Positions 8,275 to 13,923 of a stretch of DNA of 13,923 nucleotides are shown in pieces. The translations under genes and the position numbers were made by a program. The stretch's first letter is position 1, and the number at the start of each line of letters is the position of its first letter. Origin of the DNA: JBMSHD01 sp049416425 (GTDB lineage Bacteria; Pseudomonadota; Gammaproteobacteria; Francisellales; Francisellaceae); assembly GCA_049416425.1 (NCBI GenBank), contig JBMSHD010000057.1:1-13923 (forward strand). The letters are read 5' to 3'. Under the pieces are notes generated by a model. That model was not told the DNA's origin and made no database searches. It worked only from the letters and a program-made list of their open reading frames with translations.

Positions 8275-8348
8275 AATGGCATAGACCGTATCTAAAATTC
8301 AAGTTATTATGCACACATTCCTATTCAAGTTTCTCCTCTGGATTGATA

Positions 8349-10925
8349 TTATTTTTCCGTCTTTGTGAAGATAAAGCCTTTGTCATCGGCATCGACCATA
8401 ATGGTCTCACCGGGCAAGAACTTGCCTTCTAAGAGCTCTGTAGCCAGGGGGTTTTCAATGGACTGCTGAATGGCTCGTTTCAATGGGCGGGCGCCAAAAA
8501 CCGGGTCAAACCCGTGATCGGCGATCTTGTCCATGGCCGTGGCAGAGACCTCCAGCGACAGATCACGCTCTTTAAGCCGTTTGTTGACTCGGTTTATCTG
8601 AATCATGGCAATGGCCTTGATCATTTCTTTATTGAGCGGCTCAAAGACGACCGTCTCATCGATACGGTTGACAAACTCGGGTCTGAAATGTGTGAGCACG
8701 ATTTCCATAACCATTTTTTTGATTTCTGAATAAGGCTCGCTTAAGGCTTTTTCCTGAATCAGATGAGAGCCCAGGTTCGAAGTCATGATAATCAATGTGT
8801 TTTTGAAATCAACCGTTCTGCCTTGGCCGTCTGTCAGGCGACCATCGTCTAGCACCTGAAGCAGAATGTTGAAGACATCACCATGGGCTTTTTCGACTTC
8901 ATCCAAAAGGATGACGGAATAAGGGCGACGTCTGATGTGTTCGGTCAGATAACCACCCTGCTCGTAACCGACATAGCCAGGAGGTGCACCGATGAGTCTT
9001 GCCACCGAGTGTTTTTCCATAAATTCAGACATGTCAACTCGCAAAATTGCCTCTTCGCTGTCGAACATAAATTCGGCCAACGCCTTGGTCAACTCCGTTT
9101 TTCCCACTCCGGTTGGTCCCAAGAATAAAAAGGAACCGGTAGGACGGTTGGGATCTGAAAGACCGGATCGTGAACGTCTGACGGCATTTGAAACCGCTTT
9201 GATCGCCTCTTTTTGGCCGATGACGCGTTTACTCAAAAATTCTTCCATATGCAGGAGCTTTTCACGCTCGCCTTCCATCATCTTCGATACCGGAATGCCG
9301 GTGGCTTTTGAGACGACATCGGCGATTTCTTCTTCGGTTACCGTGGTTCTAACCAATTTGGTTTTGACCGGATCGGCATGGCTTATCTGCTTGATCTGCT
9401 CTTCAAGTTTTGGAATAAGCCCATATTGCAACTCCGCCATTTTAGAGAGATCCCCCTGACGATGCGCCGCCTCCAGATCGATTTTAGCCTGGTCTAGCTG
9501 CTCTTTTAGCTTCTGTGACCCCTGCATCTGCGCTTTTTCTGATTTCCATATCTCTTCAAGTCCTGAATATTCGCCTTCCAGCGCTTTTATTTCATCTTCA
9601 AGCACAGACAATCGTTTTTTGGTTGCCTCATCCTTTTCTTTTTTCAGCTGTTCACGCTGCATCTTCAACTGGATTATACGGCGATAGAGTTTTTCCATCT
9701 CTTCGGGTTTGGAGTCGATTTCCATACGAATCTGACTGGCGGCCTCATCCATCAGGTCAATGGCTTTATCCGGCAGTTGCCTGTCGGTGATATAGCGGTT
9801 GGAAAGCGTGGCGGCGGCGACGATGGCATTATCGGTGATATCAACACCGTGATGGACTTCATAACGCTCTTTCAAGCCGCGTAGAATGGCGATGGTATCC
9901 TCGACATTGGGTTCATCGACCAAAACCTTCTGAAAGCGCCGCTCCAGCGCCGGATCTTTCTCAACACGTTCACGATATTCATCCAGAGTAGTGGCGCCCA
10001 CACATCTTAACTCTCCTCGTGCCAGGGCTGGTTTTAGCATGTTTCCAGCATCCATTGATCCTTCGGCTTTACCGGCACCGACCATGGTGTGAAGCTCATC
10101 GATAAACAGGATGATATTGCCTTCCTGTTTTGCCAAGTCTTTGAGCACGGCTTTGAGTCTCTCTTCAAAATCACCACGGAATTTGGCACCGGCCAAAAGC
10201 GCACCTAAATCCAGTGATAATATGCGCTTGCCCTTGATGCCTTCGGGTACTTCACCGTTGACAATGCGTTGTGCTAATCCTTCTACTATGGCCGTTTTTC
10301 CAACACCCGGCTCACCGATTAAAACCGGATTGTTTTTGGTTCTTCGCTGTAGAACCTGGATGGTGCGACGAATCTCATCATCACGACCGATCACCGGATC
10401 AATTTTTCCCTTCTCGGCGCGTTCAGTCAAATCGATGGTATATTTCTGTAATGCGCCTTGTAAATCTTCAGCATTATTGCTGTCCATCTTATTTCCTCCT
10501 CGAATTTTATCTAGGGTTGTCTTTATCTGCTCGAGTGTCAGATTCAATTGTTTGAAAATACCGGCCAGTGTATGGTCCTCAAAACCTGCCAGCATAAACA
10601 GGTCACTGGCGATGAAACTGTCTCCTTTTTCTTTGGCAAGCTTATCCATTTTTGTCAGCACACGAACCGTGCTGCTTGAGGCTGAAATTGATTGCTCGCC
10701 TGAACTCGTCGCCAGATTATCCAAGGCTTTATCGGTTAGCTCAGTCAATTTTGGCACACTGCCACCGGTCTGAGTGACCATCGAAGAGAGAATACCACCG
10801 TCTTGTGTCAACAGAGCTTTTAGAATATGAATCGGTTCCAGCTGAGTATTGTGTTTGTCTGTGGCAATCGATTGAGCCTGAGACAAGGCTTCTTGAAATT
10901 TATTTGTGAACTTCTCTATTTGCAT
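8349..10925 (-). CDS. clpB: ATP-dependent disaggregase ClpB (Hsp100)
   Basis: Hexameric cytosolic chaperone that threads aggregated proteins through its pore together with the DnaK system. It has 858 residues with every domain: Clp-N (about 1-145), first AAA+ with Walker A GEPGVGKT (204-211) and Walker B ILFIDE (D276, E277), M-domain coiled coil (about 405-525), second AAA+ with Walker A GPTGVGKT (603-610) and Walker B VILLDE (D675, E676), pore loop GYVGYEQGG, and sensor-2 GARPLKR (811-817). First pore loop reads AKFRG, with F249 where E. coli has Tyr. The long middle domain and absence of a ClpP-docking IGF-type loop separate it from ClpA. The ATG at 10925 has AAGGA at 10936-10940. It is heat-shock controlled by the promoter at 11061-11086, and may also receive read-through from zwf-pgl. 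Confidence 0.97.
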   Translation of the reverse strand: MQIEKFTNKFQEALSQAQSIATDKHNTQLEPIHILKALLTQDGGILSSMVTQTGGSVPKLTELTDKALDNLATSSGEQSISASSSTVRVLTKMDKLAKEKGDSFIASDLFMLAGFEDHTLAGIFKQLNLTLEQIKTTLDKIRGGNKMDSNNAEDLQGALQKYTIDLTERAEKGKIDPVIGRDDEIRRTIQVLQRRTKNNPVLIGEPGVGKTAIVEGLAQRIVNGEVPEGIKGKRILSLDLGALLAGAKFRGDFEERLKAVLKDLAKQEGNIILFIDELHTMVGAGKAEGSMDAGNMLKPALARGELRCVGATTLDEYRERVEKDPALERRFQKVLVDEPNVEDTIAILRGLKERYEVHHGVDITDNAIVAAATLSNRYITDRQLPDKAIDLMDEAASQIRMEIDSKPEEMEKLYRRIIQLKMQREQLKKEKDEATKKRLSVLEDEIKALEGEYSGLEEIWKSEKAQMQGSQKLKEQLDQAKIDLEAAHRQGDLSKMAELQYGLIPKLEEQIKQISHADPVKTKLVRTTVTEEEIADVVSKATGIPVSKMMEGEREKLLHMEEFLSKRVIGQKEAIKAVSNAVRRSRSGLSDPNRPTGSFLFLGPTGVGKTELTKALAEFMFDSEEAILRVDMSEFMEKHSVARLIGAPPGYVGYEQGGYLTEHIRRRPYSVILLDEVEKAHGDVFNILLQVLDDGRLTDGQGRTVDFKNTLIIMTSNLGSHLIQEKALSEPYSEIKKMVMEIVLTHFRPEFVNRIDETVVFEPLNKEMIKAIAMIQINRVNKRLKERDLSLEVSATAMDKIADHGFDPVFGARPLKRAIQQSIENPLATELLEGKFLPGETIMVDADDKGFIFTKTEK
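10485..10500 (-). promoter_or_regulatory. Internal ribosome binding site and ATG for a short ClpB isoform
   Basis: AGGAGG (10500-10495) is followed by a 7-nt spacer and an in-frame ATG at 10487-10485, codon 147 of clpB. E. coli makes a shorter ClpB from an internal start near codon 149. Starting here would give a 712-residue protein without the Clp-N domain. The site is a better match to the ribosome than the signal before the full-length start. Confidence 0.75.
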
Positions 10926-10975
10926 TTTCGGTTTATCCTTATCTAAATCCTTTAGGAACGTGTCTGAAATAAATT

Positions 10976-11050
10976 CCCCTTCGCCAGGGAAGGGGTGCCG
11001 GGAATATCCCGGCGGGGTAGTTTTTAAATAAAGCTCACGAGCTTGCTCGT
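10976..11050 (-). repeat. Three hairpins in the clpB leader, REP-like
   Basis: Three perfect stems are seen: 11037-11042 with 11045-11050 (6 bp, 2-nt loop), 10997-11003 with 11007-11013 (7 bp, 3-nt loop) and 10976-10982 with 10989-10995 (7 bp, 6-nt loop). The last two are GC-rich, only 1 nt apart, and set in AT-rich flanks, which resembles dispersed intergenic palindromic elements. All lie between the heat-shock promoter and the clpB ATG, so they would form in its 5' leader. Confidence 0.6.
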
Positions 11051-11060
11051 AACAAAAAAG

Positions 11061-11086
11061 ATGAGGGACAGATTCGATATTTCAAG
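11061..11086 (-). promoter_or_regulatory. Sigma-32-type heat-shock promoter of clpB
   Basis: Read leftward, CTTGAA (11086-11081) and CCTCAT (11066-11061) are separated by 14 bp, close to the heat-shock consensus CTTGAA and CCCCAT with 13-15 bp between. The -35 element overlaps the stop codon of pgl. Transcription would start near 11054, leaving a leader of about 128 nt before the clpB ATG. Confidence 0.7.
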
Positions 11087-11804
11087 AAGATTTTAAGCCG
11101 CTGGCGGCGCTTTTATCAAGATGCCAGGTCAATTTTCCATTTTTTGCCATGACAAATTTTGCCGGATACGCTATAGGAGTGTCGTTGTCACCGAGAATTT
11201 TGGCAATCATTTTTGCCTTGCTTTCGCCGGTGACCAGAAAATCAATGTGACGAGCATTGTTTATGACGGAAAGCGTCAGGGTGATGCGAAACTGTTTGCT
11301 AAGGGGGTGAGTTGCCGGTGAAGTCCAATTTGATGAGGCAAGAGAGACGCCATCAACAAACAAAGAGGCAGTATGACCATCGTCTCCCATGCCAAGCCAG
11401 ATCCAGTCAAATATTGGCAAACCATTGGCAAGAGGAAGGTGTTTTTTCATTTCGATCACATAGTTGATCGATGCCTGTTCGGGTGACAGAGCACCATTTA
11501 TTAGATGCAGGTTATCGACGGTTATGTCGATATGATCGAGCAGAATTCGTTTGACTTGACCATAATTACTTTGGCTGTCTTCTACTTTAACGGCGCGTTC
11601 ATCAACCCACCAGAAGTGAAGCTTATGCCAGTTGATATCATGGATTGCATCGAGCTGTTTTAGGCGTTCAAATATGGCTAGCGGCGTTGATCCGCCTGAG
11701 AGGGCGATGTGAATGTGTTCTTTTTTCAGTGTGCTGAAAGCGATCAGTTTATCGCAGACCTGTTGATATAGATCATCGGTTTCATCATAGACAATAATAG
11801 ACAT
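11082..11804 (-). CDS. pgl: 6-phosphogluconolactonase
   Basis: Hydrolyses 6-phosphogluconolactone, the product of Zwf, to 6-phosphogluconate in the cytosol. It has 240 residues of the DevB/SugarP-isomerase type, with ALSGGSTP (34-41), WWVDERAV followed by SQSNYG, and LGMGDDGHTASLF (137-149). A TTG codon at 11807 is in frame, but the ATG at 11804-11802 is chosen: it has GGAG at 11812-11815 with a 7-nt spacer and shares one base with the zwf stop in a TGATG junction, the usual sign of coupled translation. It is the second gene of the zwf-pgl unit. Its last codon overlaps the clpB heat-shock promoter. No defects are seen. Confidence 0.94.
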   Translation of the reverse strand: MSIIVYDETDDLYQQVCDKLIAFSTLKKEHIHIALSGGSTPLAIFERLKQLDAIHDINWHKLHFWWVDERAVKVEDSQSNYGQVKRILLDHIDITVDNLHLINGALSPEQASINYVIEMKKHLPLANGLPIFDWIWLGMGDDGHTASLFVDGVSLASSNWTSPATHPLSKQFRITLTLSVINNARHIDFLVTGESKAKMIAKILGDNDTPIAYPAKFVMAKNGKLTWHLDKSAASGLKSS

Positions 11805-13324
11805 CAATGCTCTCCATTTATCCGTTTAAAATTCATCGGCGGGATGCGCCAGCTGTGTCCAAGACGAGCCAGCATCTCATCGGCGGCCACAGGTCCGTTG
11901 GAGCCGCTTGGATAAGGTTGTATCAGTTTATGTGCATGAGTGCTTAAATAGCATAATATTGGATCGACGATATTCCAGCAGGCCTCTACCGCATCGTTTC
12001 GGGCAAATAGCGTTCCATCACCATAAAGGGCATCGAGGATAAGGCGTTCATAGGCCGGTGGAATGTTTTTCTCGGCAAGTTCGGAATAATAAAACCCCAT
12101 ATCCACTTCATGTGTTTTAAAGCCACTGCCAGGCTCTTTTACGGCAAATGACAGTTTGATCCCTTCATCCGGTTGAATACGAATCACCAGCTGATTTTTG
12201 TATTTCGTGATTTTCTGCACTTGAGAGAAAAAAGGATGAGGTGTTGATTTAAAGTTAATAACGACCTCACTAGCTCTTTGTTTCAAGCGTTTTCCAGTCT
12301 TGACATAAAACGGCACGCCGTTCCAGCGCCAGTTGTCGATGAAAAATCGTATGGCAGCAAAGGTTTCAGTCGCTGAATCCGGTTTGACCCCTTTCTCCTC
12401 GAGATAGCTTCCTTTTACTTTCCCAAAGAGACAGCCCTGTTCATATTGACCAATCACGACATTTTCTTTGATGTCTGCAAGTGTCTTGAAGCGGCGCACA
12501 GATTGAAACACCTTGAGCGTTTCATTACGAATTGAATAAGCATCGATTTTAGCCGGTGGTTCCATGGCGACGATGCCCAAAAGCTGCAACAGATGATTTT
12601 GAATCATGTCTTTGATGGCGCCACTTTGATCATAATAGCCTGCGCGAAGTCCAACGCCAATTTCTTCATTGGCATAGATCTGTACATTTTCAATATGATC
12701 TGAGTTCCACAAAGGCTCAAAAATCGAGTTAGCAAAGCGAAACACCAGAATATTCTGTACGGTCTCTTTACCCAGATAGTGATCGATTCGAAACAACTGT
12801 TCTTCTTTGAAGAAATTCAAAAGATGACAATTCAGTTGCCTTGCCGAGGATTCATCGCTGCCAAATGGTTTTTCAATAATCAGGCGTTTATAGCCATCGG
12901 TTTCATCATTTAGCTGCAATTTGGCCAGATGAGCAGGGATGGTGTAATAAAGTGCCGGTGGAGTTGATAGATAAAATAACAGATTTTTTTTGATGTGATG
13001 CATCTGACACAGCTCATTGATGCGCTGCTCCAAAAGTATATAGCCGCTGTCATCATAGATGTCGATAGGCTGGTAATATAAATTTTTCAGAAATTCGGCA
13101 ATACTTTGTTGTTCTTCCGGATATTCTTCAGCGAGTGTCAGCGCCATTTTATTCCTGAAATCATCGTCGCTTAACTCACTTCTGGAAACACCGAGGATGA
13201 GATTTTTTTCCTTTAAAATATTCTGACGATACAGGCTATATATAGCAGGGATTAATTTTCGTTGTGTTAAATCGCCGGAAGCACCAAAAATAACGATGAT
13301 TCCGCTGTGTAATTTCGACTGCAT
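11804..13324 (-). CDS. zwf: Glucose-6-phosphate 1-dehydrogenase
   Basis: Oxidises glucose-6-phosphate to 6-phosphogluconolactone with NADP or NAD, the entry step of the oxidative pentose phosphate and Entner-Doudoroff routes. It has 506 residues, slightly longer than E. coli Zwf (491). The nucleotide-binding GASGDLTQRKL is at 14-24, EKPFG at 151-155, the active-site RIDHYLGKE at 179-187 (D181, H182, K186), the catalytic H244 in QNHLL and the KTGK loop at 342-345. All expected catalytic residues are present. The ATG at 13324 fits the family N-terminus but has no clear Shine-Dalgarno sequence, which is odd beside the good site of pgl. It is first in the zwf-pgl operon. No edd, eda or gnd gene is in the window, so the downstream route is not shown. 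Confidence 0.96.
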   Translation of the reverse strand: MQSKLHSGIIVIFGASGDLTQRKLIPAIYSLYRQNILKEKNLILGVSRSELSDDDFRNKMALTLAEEYPEEQQSIAEFLKNLYYQPIDIYDDSGYILLEQRINELCQMHHIKKNLLFYLSTPPALYYTIPAHLAKLQLNDETDGYKRLIIEKPFGSDESSARQLNCHLLNFFKEEQLFRIDHYLGKETVQNILVFRFANSIFEPLWNSDHIENVQIYANEEIGVGLRAGYYDQSGAIKDMIQNHLLQLLGIVAMEPPAKIDAYSIRNETLKVFQSVRRFKTLADIKENVVIGQYEQGCLFGKVKGSYLEEKGVKPDSATETFAAIRFFIDNWRWNGVPFYVKTGKRLKQRASEVVINFKSTPHPFFSQVQKITKYKNQLVIRIQPDEGIKLSFAVKEPGSGFKTHEVDMGFYYSELAEKNIPPAYERLILDALYGDGTLFARNDAVEACWNIVDPILCYLSTHAHKLIQPYPSGSNGPVAADEMLARLGHSWRIPPMNFKRINGEH

Positions 13325-13360
13325 GTCTGACTCATGATCATGTTTATCTTAACGTTGACA

Positions 13361-13369
13361 GTTATATCA
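13361..13369 (-). promoter_or_regulatory. Candidate extended -10 promoter for zwf
   Basis: Read leftward, 13369-13361 is TGATATAAC, an extended -10 element (TG, one base, TATAAC). Transcription would start near 13354, about 30 nt before the zwf ATG. A clear -35 is missing. The inverted repeat beginning at 13387 would sit across the -35 region. Confidence 0.45.
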
Positions 13370-13386
13370 TTTTTTCGGCATTGGCG

Positions 13387-13433
13387 CATCAAATGTCTGG
13401 CTAAATTATCCAGCTTTAGCCAGACATTTGATG
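13387..13433. repeat. 19-bp perfect inverted repeat with 9-nt loop upstream of zwf
   Basis: The arm at 13387-13405 is the exact reverse complement of 13415-13433; the loop is TTATCCAGC. On the plus strand it is followed by TTTTGTC, a weak terminator-like tail. On the minus strand no T-run follows. It overlaps the -35 region of the putative zwf promoter. It could be an operator, a terminator for an unseen rightward transcript, or a small palindromic mobile or repeat element. Confidence 0.75.
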
Positions 13434-13659
13434 TTTTGTCGTGCCTGCTATCAAAATTAATTCGAAAAGAAACCGGTGTTCGAGATAGCTTGTTCCAGGC
13501 AACCATGAGAAGCACAGCGTGATTTAAAACTAAAAATGTAAACAATAAGCAAAAAATGGTTGACTTACGCTCAAAAACTATGTCGTGAAGAAAATTAACT
13601 AAAATTTGTTGATAATTGAATTTTTAAATGACAAAAGTGCGATATGACGGGGTTATTTT
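13434..13659. other. AT-rich spacer with no gene seen
   Basis: Between the inverted repeat and the small peptide frame I see no convincing coding frame, RNA gene or strong promoter. TTGACT at 13560-13565 lacks a matching -10 box at normal spacing. A 6-bp GCTATC/GATAGC pair is too short to call. Confidence 0.4.
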
Positions 13660-13740
13660 ATGAATAAAATAAATATTTTCGTTACTATTTTAATAGCGGT
13701 TGTTATCCCGCTGTGTGCATATATAGGCGGAGCGGGATAG
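13660..13740 (+). CDS. Candidate 26-residue hydrophobic peptide
   Basis: ATG at 13660 to TAG at 13740 gives MNKINIFVTILIAVV followed by IPLCAYIGGAG. Residues about 5-22 would span a membrane once, with a short basic start and a Gly-rich end. A GGGG run at about 13649-13652 lies 7 nt before the ATG and could serve as ribosome binding site. I do not recognise the family. Small single-helix peptides of this kind include type I toxins and subunits of membrane complexes; neither is shown here. The frame could be chance, because it is very short, but the hydrophobic run and ribosome site raise the odds. Confidence 0.35.
   Translation: MNKINIFVTILIAVVIPLCAYIGGAG
13704..13739 (+). repeat. 9-bp hairpin over the 3' end of the small peptide frame
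   Basis: TATCCCGCT at 13704-13712 pairs exactly with 13731-13739 around an 18-nt loop. The stem covers the last codons and reaches the stop codon. It lacks a following T-run, so it is not a standard terminator; it could stabilise the 3' end or be an operator. Confidence 0.5.
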
Positions 13741-13923
13741 ATAATATAATCGAGTTGATGGGTTATTTTTCAATGAATGTATTTATGATTTTCATTCACT
13801 TTTCAGTTGTAATTTTAAGAGTAACCAGGAAAAATGAAAAAATATTTTTTAATCTTATTTCTTTATACACTGAAAACTCCCCATTTTTTACCGCCCATCA
13901 TAACCCACCATATCATGTATCGA
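13741..13923. other. AT-rich right end, no gene supported
   Basis: A TATAAT occurs at 13745-13750 without a fitting -35 box. Two short frames (ATG at 13773 and ATG at 13834) remain open at the window edge, but too little is visible to support either. Confidence 0.3.

Noticed and set aside
8275..8348. Bidirectional terminator between the convergent nuclease and clpB genes
   Set aside because: No stem of useful length followed by a T-run could be found; only a repeated ATTCAAGTT is present.
10111..10773. Long plus-strand open frame of 220 codons opposite clpB
   Set aside because: It lies wholly inside the certain clpB gene on the other strand, has Ser/Leu-rich antisense composition and no family motif. 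The same holds for the 155-codon frame at 8992-9459.
13334..13522. Plus-strand 62-codon frame between zwf and the right edge
   Set aside because: It runs through both arms of the inverted repeat, lacks a good ribosome site and shows no protein-like features beyond a short hydrophobic start.
13267..13545. Minus-strand 92-codon frame upstream of and overlapping zwf
   Set aside because: It overlaps the zwf start in another frame and crosses the 19-bp inverted repeat and the putative promoter; no domain is visible.
13834..13923. Partial frame beginning MKKYFLILFLYTLKT at the right edge
   Set aside because: AGGA lies only 3 nt before the ATG, only 30 codons are visible, and the residues after the hydrophobic start do not suggest a real protein. 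An overlapping frame from 13773 is equally open.

Overview
The window reads as ordinary chromosome from a low-to-moderate GC gammaproteobacterium. The grounds are a cobalamin-dependent methionine synthase and a 295-residue MetF of enterobacterial type, an 858-residue ClpB close to the gammaproteobacterial length, a heat-shock (sigma-32-like) promoter, and a zwf-pgl pair. The PAS fragment at the left edge recalls the PAS regulators that are common in Legionellales. I cannot name a genus, and that lineage hint is weak. I saw no phage, transposase, CRISPR array, tRNA or rRNA.

Left edge (1-1791): a truncated, leftward PAS-domain gene, possibly frameshifted, lies divergent to a membrane-anchored nitrilase-fold hydrolase. 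The hydrolase resembles apolipoprotein N-acyltransferase but is shorter and differs next to the catalytic cysteine. Positions 1792-2093 carry no gene. They hold an 11-bp inverted repeat with a C-rich loop that contains an anti-Shine-Dalgarno-like CCTCCT, followed by a T-run.

Methionine block (2094-6643, minus strand): metH then metF, 11 nt apart, form a one-carbon operon. MetF makes 5-methyltetrahydrofolate and MetH uses it to methylate homocysteine. A 272-bp divergent spacer separates metH from a rightward metallo-beta-lactamase/beta-CASP nuclease-like gene (6916-8274).

Heat-shock and pentose phosphate block (8349-13324, minus strand): zwf and pgl overlap by 1 nt and encode the first two steps of the oxidative pentose phosphate (or Entner-Doudoroff) route. 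clpB follows with its own sigma-32-like promoter, whose -35 element overlaps the pgl stop codon. Its roughly 128-nt leader contains three compact hairpins. Inside clpB, a perfect AGGAGG precedes an ATG at codon 147, the position where the short ClpB isoform starts in E. coli.

Right edge (13325-13923): mostly non-coding and AT-rich. It holds a 19-bp perfect inverted repeat next to the likely zwf promoter and a candidate 26-residue hydrophobic peptide gene whose 3' end folds into a hairpin. The protein-coding genes are well-known families. The most interesting material lies in the non-coding segments and the clpB internal start. I found no convincing new multi-gene system.
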